DNA from: Climacteris rufus
Taxonomy: Eukaryota; Chordata; Aves; Passeriformes; Climacteridae
DNA: 64,000 bases
Reading direction: 5' to 3'
Assembly (NCBI GenBank): GCA_013398175.1
Contig: VZRZ01005965.1
Span: 1-64,000, forward strand
Shown here: piece after piece, positions 24,227 through 35,800 of the stretch
Numbering within the stretch: position 1 is the stretch's first letter
Layout of the letters: each line of letters begins with the position of its first letter
Notes under the pieces: generated by a model
What the model was told of the DNA's origin: nothing
Databases searched by the model: none
Seen by the model: only the letters and a program-made list of their open reading frames with translations
Made by a program: the position numbers and the translations under genes

Positions 24227-24272
24227 CGGCGGGGGCTGGAGGGTTTGAATTTGGTGCCGCCGGCGGCGATGG
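24227..24272 (+). CDS. GPC5: Glypican-5, end of exon 1 (partial, 5' part in gap)
   Basis: The sequence emerging from the gap stays open in one frame as RRGLEGLNLVPPAAM and then runs into a strong donor, GATGG|GTGAGT, after base 24272. The exon ends one base into a codon. Exon 2 begins with the remaining two bases (GT), so the join gives glycine and then VDLQVC. This resembles the human junction region, RGLPDSPRAG followed by PDLQVC, in spacing and in the Gly-Leu, Pro and Ala-Gly positions. GPC5 is a GPI-anchored heparan-sulfate proteoglycan at the cell surface. The exon end is supported by phase and donor, but only 15 residues are visible, so the call is moderate. Confidence 0.55.
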
Positions 24273-27200
24273 GTGAGTGGTGCTGGCGGCGGGCTCACCC
24301 GCGAGCTCCATAGCGACATCGGGGCTGAAGAAGTGGTCTGGCTGGCCCCTTATTCAAGAGAGAAAACGCTTTTCTCGGGCTGTGGGCACTGGAGACCCCG
24401 ACACCTGCCTAAAACCCCGTTGTGCCCACCCATTCCCATGCCGTATCGCGCAGCAGAGAGCGAGCCGCCTTCAGCTGGGGTCACCTGCAGTCACCTTCTT
24501 CCAGCCGCCCGTGGGCAGGCACAGGTACAGCGGTGCCAGCGCGAACCCTGAAGGCTGGGAAGAGCTGCCGGACTACGCGTGGGGCTGCTGGAGTTACCCT
24601 GCTGTGAAATGAGAATGACTTACATGTGCAAGTAGTCGGGCTGCGCATTTTCTCTACTGGATATCTGTCTGTCCCTGTAATGGAATAAAATTCCTGGGAA
24701 AGTAATGTCTTTATGGCAATTTGAGTACACGTAGCATTTGCATCAACAATTACACTTCTTTTTTTTTTTCTTTTAAGTAGATACTGAATGACATTGCAAA
24801 GCACATATGGAATAAGATGTACGTTTTCAGGTTTGAGGTTTTGTTTCCAGGTTTGTGAGAACCTCACTTGAACTCATAAAATTAAAATGCAAATATTTTT
24901 GTGATCAGCAGTGTAGCATTAGAAACTACGTGGTTTTTTACACACCTGTAAAGTGTGTTCATGTTTGGATGACAAGTTAACTAGCAAAAGTGAGTCTTGA
25001 CAGAAAATGCAACAAAAGCAGAATTAGTGCCCCCCTCCCTTTAAATATCAATAGCTAGCCTCGTTCTTTTTTTTCAAGATAATATGTGTAGTTTTTATTA
25101 ACTCTGCAAGTTGAGATAAGGCATACTAGGTTTATTTTAAAGGAATCCCTGCAAAACAGAGCTTGTAATGAGTCTAGTTATAAACGTGACAGATAATTCT
25201 GAACTTAACACAGTTAATATTGCAGTGTGCAGTTTATAAATTGCAGTACTTTATTTAGGTTACCAGTATATTTGACAACATGCATTGCTGTCTTCTTGCG
25301 TTGTCCTATCCTGATGTTATAATTGCCTTCAATAAAAAGGAAATAAACACTTCAATTGAAAAGCTTGATTAGAGATGTACTATGCAAATAAAGGTGTCTG
25401 GAAAGTGAAATCTGAGTTAAAGCCTTGCCAGCGATTTAATTTTTTTGTGCTGGTTATTTGTATGAATAATATCAGTATGAATGATATGGTATCAGTTTAA
25501 CTATGTACTCCTCATTCTGTAGCCTGGTATAATTATTATGCTTTCTCTGTCATTTTCATTTGTTTTGATTACCATACCATTCATTTGTGTACCAGAGATA
25601 GGGAGGAAATACATTGACTCGAGAGGAAAGAACTATAGTACCTTATATATGTTTCTTCTTCTCTGCTCCTCCAATTCCCTTCTTTCCCCTATAATATTTT
25701 TATACCATCACTCACTCTCTTCTTTTGATTTTTTCTTTTCTGCATTTCCTGTTTGAAGGCGAAGCCATTTATGAATTGCAAGAATATAAAAGAATTCCTT
25801 TCTCTGCTGCTGCCCTTGCAAGCAGTGGGCAGCAGGAGGTGTGGTACAGCTGCGTGGTCAGCAGCCTTTCACTCTTTAAAGGAATTACATTGCTGTGGGC
25901 AGCCAGAGTTCTTGCTCTTGATAGTACTGATCTCAGATATCATGAAACAAGTAATTGTGAACAGTAAAATCTATCCAGAATCGGCAAGGACAAGAAAACG
26001 GGGATTAAGTGAGTATTTTAGAAGGTTTAGGTTTGATTGAAGGTATTGGTAGGCTGGAAGCATAATGTGAAAAGAAATGTCACTTTTTGCTACTGATCTA
26101 TATTAAGTCTTCTTCTGAGGCAAGATGTAAAAATATTTTGAAACCTTTTCTGATGGCACTTAGACACAAATATGTTTGTGTATAAGACACATACATGCAC
26201 CTATACAACACACACGTTTTTTATAGGTGTCCACTTGCGAAAATAGGTGTCAGAACTGCATTTATAAGGTTTAATTTGGTTACTCAGTCGTGGGCACCTG
26301 GCATAGTTTTAATTTTCTTAGGGTTTCCAGAATGTTCCCATGGGGCCGACAGATACAATAACTCTGGGAAACTTACGTCTTTCTGGTGGTGACGCAGTGG
26401 GTGGGATATCTTTGGCATCTTAGGTGCTACCTGGGGGCAACCACAATGCACAGCCAGTGCAGCCTGTGGCTTCTAGGAGCTACTCAGTTATCAAATGTTT
26501 GTGTTCTCTTCAGAACAAGCTGTATAAATGCTTCTGTTGCATTTCCCCTGTGTCTATTTTAGTGGTACCTTAGACATAGCTTGTTTAAAAACACTTTCAT
26601 TTAAATTTTTAAGCTGAACATTTGGAGTGGAGTAGGATCACCAGCGGAAGAATAGCTGGAATGTTGGTTGATGTATGGATTGGTATACAGTGGAAAGCTA
26701 CGTCAACAGTTAATAAAATTATAGGGCTTATATTTGCCTTGTTTTCATTGCTTGTGTTAAAAAAAAAAAAGGCTGTATCATTTGCATTTTTCCTCCTCTA
26801 AGCAGGAATAAAAAATAAGCAGCCTTATATCAGTTAGTCATGCAAATTCTAATTCTGGAGGTTGCCATGTGTCCGTATTTTGAATATATGTTATCTCAAA
26901 AAACTATGCATTATTTTATATAATAAGTTTTGCAGCTGTTGTAATAGGTTGTGTATCTTTAAAGGAGAAAAAAATGTCTCCGTCATCGTGCAGAAATGCT
27001 GTCTATATACACACAAAGGTATTCTTGATGGATATGGGAACTATAAATTTGAGTTCGTGTTATCATTCACATAGCTCAGGAGATACCATAGTGTTGAAAA
27101 TGGCAACTAATAATCAAGATAAATTAATATATTAACCAATCCAAGATATTTATTGCTATCCCCCCCAATCAAGGCACTTGACTAACTCTTCTCAGTCTCT

Positions 27201-30200
27201 TGTAAAAGTGATTTGGGAACTATAGTACAGCTCTATATGTGCTATATGTGCTATATATGCACTATATGTGCTCAGCCACACTCCATGTTATATTGAAACA
27301 TTTATCACTTTCATACTGATTTTAATTGTTAGTTGCAAAAATACTTTGTGTCTTTCCTGTCTGGTTCTGTGCTACACGTACATTGTTGGTGGGGCTGTAT
27401 AGAGAAACCTCAATAATTAGAAGTACTAAAGGGCGCTTTTTGCTGTATGAAGACTCAACCAATATGCAAAGCATGAAATAAGTATAAAAATACCTCAAAG
27501 GTGAGGTTTGGAGTTTTTTATTTTATTTTTGTGGATCAGTATGACTTGGATTATTGAAAAAGAAAAATAAATTGTTGTCTGCAAAATACTTTCTTATTTA
27601 TTTTTATTTCCTATGTTCAATTTCTGGTATTGTAACATATGCAACTTTCTTGAAGACTTCCACTCTTTTACCCTATATATGCTAGTAAACCTAGAGCTTT
27701 TAGCTGATTTCAGCAGCTCATTTTTTTCAGACAGATTAAATGGGAGCTCTGAGCTCTCCTTGTTATCTTAGTTGCAGATAATATTTCTTCTCTGGTTTTC
27801 TTCTCAGAATATGTAGAACAGAGAAGTTGCAGATGGCCAATTCCTGGAAGGGTTCAAGGCCAGGCTGGATGGGGCTTTGAACAACCTGGTGTAGTGAAAG
27901 GTGTCCCTGCCCATGGCAGAGGATTGGAACCATATGTTCTGTAAGGTCCCTTCCATTCCAAACCATTCTATGATACGGTTTTGTCAACAGCAGGATAGGA
28001 TGGCTGGTAAACCGTTCACTCCTGCCTTCTTGCCAGAGAGCTTCCAGCAGGTATGTCTATGAACAAACGTTCAGTCTTCTATTTGTACCAAAAGGCTGAA
28101 TTCTGTGGTTTATTGAAAAATGTAACGTTTGCTATCGCTGTAGAATCAAACAATTCCCAGTGAAATGGGGGGAAAAAGTGCTGGAGGTACTTTTTTCTCA
28201 GCAGTTTGGTTGGTTAGTTTATGTTTGTTTGCTTTTTTCATTTCGGTGGGGATTTTTTTGTTGTTTTTTTTTCAGGAATCAATCTAGGCTTCTTTTAATC
28301 AAACTTTGGGAGATCATATATGCAATTACAAGAACAAGAAGCGTAAAAGAGAGTGAAGACTGTGATTAGTATAAATTTTATTGCAAAGGCTTTTTGGTAG
28401 AGTATCATTATGAATATGAAATTGAATAAATGAGAAAAACCATGCTGGAAGGATGAAATAATGTCAGAAAAAGTTGGTCTGTGATACTATTGTTAATTCA
28501 AGTTAAAATATTTTTACTAATGCCACTTAAAGTAACAAAAGAAGTCAGTTTGAACTCCAGAGCAGATTACTTCAATGCAATTTCAGGACCATACTTGAAT
28601 TTTAATTTGGGTTTCTTGTATAATTTACATTCAAGTAATTTGGATTTTGGTTCTACCTGAAATAAAATCAAGTTGTTTTTTTTTTTTCCCCTATTTGGTG
28701 TGTGTGGTTGGGGGCACTTCTAGTTACTCTACTTGTTTAACTGACATTCAGAGTTCTGGAAAAGGACTTAGAGACAAAATTACTCTGTCAAATCAGTTAC
28801 TGATGTTCATCATATCACATCTGTTTTTGTCAGGACTGTTACCAATAACATAATTTTGTGTGTGTATCAACATTTCACCTCTGGATCCACAAAATGATTG
28901 CTGTGAAAAACAACTCACAATACTTTGAGATTAAAATTTACACAAAAATGGGCTGAACTATGTAGCAGTTTCCCTATTTCTATCTCCAGTCTTACTGCTT
29001 CTCTAGGAAGTCAGCAGTGCTCAGTGGTCTTAGTACTTGATCTGACTGGGATGACCTGAAAAATGGTGGCTGTACAGCTCAGTAGAGGACAGAGGACCTA
29101 CTCCTGGCTCTCATGCTGAGTGGAATAGACTGGTTCATGCCTGCATTGTTCAAGGCTGATGTCCTCTAGAAGGAATGGACTGTCCTCACTCCATGGGTTT
29201 TGCCCTGGAATCTTCTTGAGAACCAATATGATGCTTTTGTAATGCCAAGGTACTGTGGATTCACTTCCCCTGCAATTCAAAAAGGCTAAAAAATAGGATG
29301 GCTTTTGGACAGGACTGCGTGTTTTGTTCTGTGAGCTGTAGTGTCGGTGTATGGAGGGGTGACTTCACCTTGCTGAGGTGCCTCCTACTAGACAGGAAGA
29401 TGATCTTTGAGGGTATAAGGAAGGAGATAAATGTACTACAGTATTTGCCTAGAGTGTCCTCTGAAAGCAGGGTATAGAATGCACCATCTCTTGAAGTGCC
29501 GGAGAGAGAAGTACTGGTGCCTTCTGAACAACGCCTCAGCAAGAAGTGAGATGATGGGTCAGCGGTGTCAACAGTCAGGGTCAGGTGCTTGAGGCTGATT
29601 GCCATCTCTTACTGAGCAAAGCTGAAGTACTTTCCAACAACCATAGTGATAGCAAGTATTGCTAGGTCTGGAGTGGTGCTTGTAACAAAGATGAGTTAGC
29701 AAATATTAAAGAATAAGCATGAGAAGGACTCCTGTCTGATACAGGTTGCAAATTAGTTTTGAAATAAAACACTGATTTGACAACTGCTTCCAGGCCATAT
29801 GGCATTTCAGTGTTGACTTTTGAGACTTTTTGTCCTGACAATCCTAAGTCTGTTTTGGGATTTTTCAGACCCTGCATTTGTTCTCTTGGAAGTCTAAGTA
29901 GACAGGCAGAAATTTGCCACATATCTGGCATTTTCTCTTCCTGGAATTTAACATCCTCATCCTGTCAGCATTTGTTTATCTCAAGGTACTGAAAATATGG
30001 ATTTATGCAGCTAAGACCACAAATGAAAGTTTGAAATCTGTTCATGATAGGTAAACTTACATCTCAGAATAATTATGTTTTTCTTCCTGAACTGTCACTT
30101 GTACACTCCTCTAGATTGCTTTCGGTTCTAAAACCTTTCGTATGCCATAACTATTTACATCAATATATTTTTATTACAGGTTAAGTTGTTTCACTTCTAC

Positions 30201-32032
30201 CTGTCTTGTGATCTTGTCTCAAGATAGATCACAGTGTAGAGCCATTAGAATTTGGTACTGAAAAGAGCCAATATGTCTTACAAGAGCAGAAAATGTTTTC
30301 TGCCTCTATGTAAAAATTGGTTATAGACAAAGCAATTCTTGTGGAAGATGGAAATTTCTTTAGATGTGAAAACTCAGAAAATAATTGTGTGGGAGTTTTA
30401 CATTGCTTGTACTGAAATGGAAGGACCTATTTCACTTTCTGGTCTACGTACCTTCTTCTGAAACATCATCCATAAGCTGTTTGTTGTTCTGTAGCTCTCT
30501 AATGAAACAACTACAAAACCACTCTGGGGGTTTTAAGCAACCATTCCGTTTTTAGTCAGTTGGACTCTTTGCATGTTGTATTTGGTTACTTTTTCCCAGC
30601 CGTTGAAAGCAGTTGTGTTTAACGAGCTGGAACAAAAGTAGGTCAATAAAATGTACTTTATATGTACGTGATTAGCAGTCTTAAAAGTATAAAACAAAAT
30701 TCCCTTAGGGCTGGGAATGAGATCCATATTAAAAAGATGGTGCTTAAAAAATGTTTGCTATAAAATCAAGGGAATAAAATAATACTGAAGAGTCATCTGA
30801 AACCATAAACAAATATTCATTATTATTTTAGGGTTTTGGTGTAAGTTGGAGTGTCTTCTTGAAGCTATACTAAAGCCCATAATAACCCTAGATAAAATTT
30901 CCTATTATCTTCTGCTTTACAAAAGGCTAAGATTTGAAAGCGAAGCAGCGCCTAACATTTGTTAAAAATACTAAGAAGAGTTTGGGTAATAGAACTAATC
31001 TTTAGGTTATTTCATTTCAATATTAGCCAAGTATTATGCATGTCTGTGCCTGTGTACACAGGGAACTGCATGAGAGCATCTACCGTGTATATTATTTGTT
31101 AATAATGAAAATGTAGAAATTGAAAGGTCATGCATATTCAAAAAATGGCACAACGGGTTTGTGCAAAATCCACTTTACTGAAGCTCATAGGGAAAAAGGA
31201 GAACATTGCATCTGAGAAATGAAGTTTCTCTTTACTTGTGAAAAAGACACAAATTAGTAGGAGGACAAGGAATAATGCTCACAAGTTCCAATTCTTGCTT
31301 GGTTTGACAACTTAGCTACACACTTCTCATTATGAAATTAAGGTTTTTTACATAACTGTGCTATTGTCTAAAATTACTGTATGCAACACAATGTTATTTG
31401 TGTTTCAGGCAATGTGATAATAACACTTTGCCAAGTTTTCTTACATTTTCAGTTCCAAGCAGAGGGAGGACATTTATATGTAATTACTATCTGCTAAGAT
31501 TTAGAGGGTAAAGTATGTAATCTTATACAGATGTCAGTGAGGTGGTGTTTTGTACTAGGTTTTAAATACTGTGTAAAACAAAGCAAAACCCTTCCCAAAT
31601 ACACCCCAGCTATATTCTTCATTTGGAACAGTTGTAAGTCTCCCGCTGGTATTTGGTCTCATATGAAAGCTGTGTTGAAGTTTGAAGAGTCACCTGTTAT
31701 ATTTGAGAGACTACTGTACTATACAAAACTGTATAATCTCTTTCTAATAAATCACTCGTAATAAAACTGTGACTATAGCAACATACGGGAAGCAAAATAT
31801 ATCTGCTTGGGAGTTTTCTTTTTTCAGCCTTTTCAGAGTTATTTTTAGTTTGTGTAGTAAGTTTAGTGTAGTTTATTAGTGTAGTAAGTTTATTTAAGAG
31901 CTTAATACTAATTCACTCCAATATTGTCTGGAGTAGTGTGAATTGTAAAGGTGATGCACTGTAAGTAAAGTTTCATTATAAGTAAGGTTTGATTATTCAC
32001 CCTCCTCTTACAGTTAGTGATGATGTGGTTGA
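24273..32032 (+). other. GPC5: GPC5 intron 1, first part
   Basis: AT-rich intronic DNA. It carries a CR1 tail at 27830-27978 and short tandem ATGTGCTAT-type repeats near 27230-27275. The stretch 28980-29640 is less AT-rich, with open frames of up to 114 codons that I could not assign. No conserved exon was recognised. Confidence 0.6.
27830..27978 (+). mobile_element. CR1 LINE 3' tail
   Basis: Typical CR1 3' UTR: GGCCAGGCTGGATGGGGCTT, then AAAGGTGTCCCTGCCCATGG, then GGTCCCTTCCATTCCAAACC and an end in CATTCTATGAT. It is among the best-preserved CR1 tails here. The 5' side is truncated. Confidence 0.95.
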
Positions 32033-32345
32033 GAGCCTCTGGGTGAGGATTAGGTAGATGGAAAATAAAGGAGGAGTAATGGGTGTACTAACTACTGATC
32101 ACCTAGCCAGGGTGTAAGCACTGATGTTTTATACTGTAGGCAATTAGGAGAAATTTCACAGCTGGTAACCCTTGTCCTTATGGGGCATTTCAACTTTCCA
32201 GATATCAGTTGGGAATATCATACTGCTGTGACAACCAGGTCTTGGAAAGTCTTAAACTTTGTAGAAGATAACTTCTTGTCACAAGTACTCAGTGTGCCAA
32301 TGAGGAATGATGCACTCTTGGAGTTGCTATTTGTTACTAGACGAA
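32033..32345 (+). mobile_element. CR1 LINE fragment, C-terminal half of endonuclease domain
   Basis: Translation on + gives SLWVRIR, then QLGEISQLVTLVLMGHFNFP, then DISWEYHTA and FVEDNFLSQVL..LLELLFVTR. This follows the second half of the CR1 ORF2 apurinic-type endonuclease, with GDFNFPDI decayed to GHFNFPDI. Stops and a frameshift occur before 32150. Neither the reverse transcriptase nor the 3' tail is present. It abuts a second CR1 piece in the opposite direction. Confidence 0.85.
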
Positions 32346-32429
32346 TCTACATTATTCACAGGCACTCAGCCAAAGCTGCTATTGATTACCTTCCCTGTGA
32401 CTATGCCTTTCTCTGGTAGTTTCAATCCA

Positions 32430-32890
32430 GAAGAATGCCAGATCTATTTGACCTGTCTAGCTTCTGTGCTAAGAACTTGTCCCCAGTCCCCTCCAAAAAG
32501 CTCCAGAAATCTTGCTTGCATCTCTCTGTGAGGTTTAAAATCTCTTGTAAGAACCAGGGTCTTGCTTTAAAGAAGACTCAATCCAATTCCTTTTCCTGAC
32601 TTTGCATGGTATCAAATTCATACCACAATGTCATCCTCACTGGGATCTTCTTTGGTCCTGGGTTATGTCATCAACAGCTCGTCCATTCCATACCTTCAGC
32701 AGTTTCCTTAATATACTCCTTAACATGAAGAGCAACCTTCCTTCTCTCCTCATCTTTCTGGACAAGCCAGTATCTGTCCATTGCTGTACAGTGGCCACTC
32801 AAGCTTTTTCATCATGTCCCAGTTATTCCAAGCGTATCTGGTTCTTCTGGGCTTGTGCAGGGCTCCAGCTTTTCCTGTTTGTTTTCCAGT
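32430..32890 (-). mobile_element. CR1 LINE fragment, endonuclease domain, opposite strand
   Basis: On the - strand the order is ENKQEKLE (about 32880), ITGT, then DRYWLVQKDEERRKVALHVK (about 32760), then DIVV..Y (about 32610) and TLVLTRDF (about 32540). These match successive CR1 endonuclease landmarks (NKQEELE, ITETWW, GYRLFRKDR..GGVALYVK, GDIVVGVYY, LVLMGDFN). Frameshifts and stops are frequent. The sequence from 32890 to about 33150 may be the preceding part of the same copy, but I could not match it firmly. It overlaps the neighbouring + copy in domain coverage, so they are separate copies. Confidence 0.75.
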
Positions 32891-35800
32891 GTTAAGGATG
32901 TTATAGGAATTGCCGAGTCCAGCAGATGCTGCCCTCAGAAATTCTTCCTGGCAGCTGAAGCCTGTCTGGATGCACTCTGAGAGTTCATTAGTGAAGTTCA
33001 CTAGTGAAAAGACACCCTCCTTATCCAAAGTACAAGCAATCACCCACCACTGTGGTGCTGACAGGTTCAAATTCAGAAGCCTCCTTTTCAACTGCAGAGA
33101 GCAAGTTGTGAAAAGAGTGCATGAATCTTACATTGAGACACTGCATAGTTCTGTTTGACTCGTATCATGTTTTCAGCTTGTGAAAAAGAATGGAAGAAAG
33201 TCTTACTGTAGAAATTGCTTAATTAATCTAGATTAATTTATCCTTCTCTTTGTCATTTTATTCTAGTTCAAGCTACTGCTGTGTTTCTTGTTTTGACAGA
33301 TCTATTGGGCTCTTATAATCATACTTAAAATTTTCTGAGGTTAAGAAAATAAGGCTAGTTAGGCATATTAAGCTTCAAAAATATTAAATCAAGAAATAGG
33401 AAAATTGCTAAGAACTGTGCTAGAAAATAAATATTTATACATGTATAAATATATAATTATGTTAAATATTTATAAAAGAGAGGTACCTAAGATGAGTGGA
33501 TGAGTGTTCTCAGGATGCTTCGTGAATTTGGAAGTGAGAGGTGTATGTTGAGAATAATTGCTTCCAGTGTCTGGTAGAATAAAAGGATTTGGAAGCCAAA
33601 GTGATCCTGAGGAATCTCAGCAGTAACTGTAAACTGAAAGACTACATTGAAAGAAGAGTAGAGAGAGCTCTTTTAAGAGTAATATAGGAATGGTGGTTAT
33701 TTCCTCGGTACCTAGAAAATAAATAATGTATTTAGTGCTTTTGACCCCATAAAATGTACGCAGCTTTGAGGGAAAGTCAAGTTCAGTGTTCTGAGTTAAT
33801 GTCTGTGTCAGTCTCCTCAGTAGGTGCTAATCATGGTTGTTTAGAAAGATGGGTGTTGGGCAAGGTCAGGCTCAAATTTGACATCTAACATATAGTAAAA
33901 TCTCTAATAGCCCTAGAGGTTTCAGCAGTATAGGAATTCATCATTTAATCCAGATGTTAGATGTTTGATTAGATGAAATGATAAAATTATGAATTTGTGC
34001 CTAACTGTTCAGCTTGTTTCTTGAGGTCATCTATAGGATGAAATATTCCCTCAATAGAGTGTTTCCACTGTAGAGTCCCAATTCAGATGTACTTAAATTA
34101 ATGATACATTAGTTATGAAATGTAAATTTGTGCAGCAGTGTTAATAGTGATGTAACAGACTCAAAATTCATGTGTGTGGGTTAAAAAAAAATCTCATCTT
34201 AGATTTCCAGTACTACAAGTGACCTCCTTTCCCCCAACACTCTTTCTTCGTAAGTCATTCTGGCTTATGAAGATAAAAGACTTTCCTAGAACAGCAAAAT
34301 TGGAGTTTTAAGAAAAAAAAAAACAGATGCTGAAAAGAATTTTAAAGTTGCTTGGTTTGTCATTGTGAGACTAATAAACAAAGTCTAATACCAATAGACA
34401 AACTGTAATGGATCAGTTTATATGACTAGTTCTTTCTTTTTGAGTCCTCTGCTGATTTGTTTGAACATTAGAAAAGAGAAATCATATGCACAAATAAAAA
34501 AAAGTTAAAGAATCTATTTTTAAATAAGCAGATATAAATAAAATGGTTTATTTTTTTCAGAGAAGGGCCAAAAGAACATGCATAAGGGAATAAAGAACAC
34601 AGTAAGTCTGAAAATGATGTGGCACTGAAATGTGTCCAAACAACTTTATAATGTGGTTCCTCACTTTCACAGTGTCTGCTACATGACTAGATAGCTTCCT
34701 GTCTTTTTTCAACAGTAGTTAGTTTCTTTGTGTTACAAGCAGAGATGTTATTTGGTAACCAGATTTGAAAAAGAGCTGTTGTAATGCAATACTGGGAATA
34801 TTGCTATCAGTATAAACGTTTTTCCTCTTGATGTTTGTCAGGTGTATTGCTGTTGGCAGCTATAGGCTGTACCATGGCTTCTCTTGTACTGTGATATTCT
34901 TTGTGTAATAAACTCTTTGGGAATAATGACAAAATGGAAAGAGAAAAACTGAGTGTCATACCTGTGGATAGACTTTTTGGTATGGTGAGTAAATATTGCT
35001 TATTTACCATTCCTTTAATTTGTTTGTAGGTGAGTGGTATATTAGTCCAGTTTGATGCTGCCTGTTTTAACTATGCTATTTTAAAATTCCTATTTACTGT
35101 AGTTAATATTTAAATTAATTAATATTCAATATGTCAGCAAATTAATCTAACCATGAGTGAGAAGATTTAAAAGGTTTAATGGAAATCTGCAATGTTTCAT
35201 TTTCTTAAACAATGTGAGTTTAGACAAGTTTTGCATTGGAGTTATCACACTTGAGGTTATATGTTTTATAAACATGTAGCATAACTCACCCATGGAACAG
35301 GTGATGGCTTTAAAGCATGGCTTTAATCCTTAGATTTCTTTATTTGAGTAGTGCACTACTGATCTGTTCTCTTGACCCATTGCCTTGAATAACCTGCTGT
35401 CTCTTCTCAGAATCAAAGTGTGCTGAAGCCATCATCACTTCCCTTATAATAAGATTTAACTTTTAAACCAGTGTTGTAAGAGCTACAGATACAAGTTGCA
35501 GAAAACAAACTCTCATGTAGTTCAAGTTCCAGGTTTCCCTGTTTTAACTCCTAGATATGGTCATCCTTATGCATAAGCACCTTAAGTGGTTGCTTAGGGG
35601 TCCCATGGCTTGGTCCTTTCCTGCTGCTGGTCCTTTCCCACTTTTTGTGGAGTTTTAGCTGCACTGCAGCAGTTGCCCTCTGCAGTCAGGCCTGTAATCA
35701 AAAGCAGCTAATCTGCATTATATCACTCTTAGGTGATGTTACAGTTTCTAGACCTCCTTTATTTTTTCTCCTGGTCTATGATTTGAAATATTGTAAGTCA

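Larger units (their letters stand above)
23830..24600 (+). promoter_or_regulatory. GPC5: CpG island and promoter region of GPC5 (contains an assembly gap)
   Basis: GC content and CpG density jump sharply from about 23.87 kb and fall away after about 24.6 kb. The core is interrupted by 220 Ns (24007-24226), flanked by very G-rich and C-rich sequence, which explains the sequencing failure. The 5' UTR and start codon of GPC5 are expected in the gap or just before it. The end of exon 1 follows the gap. Confidence 0.75.

Noticed and set aside
23811..24319. Long open frames across the CpG island
   Set aside because: Most of their length is the N gap. Only the + frame that ends at the 24272 donor fits GPC5.
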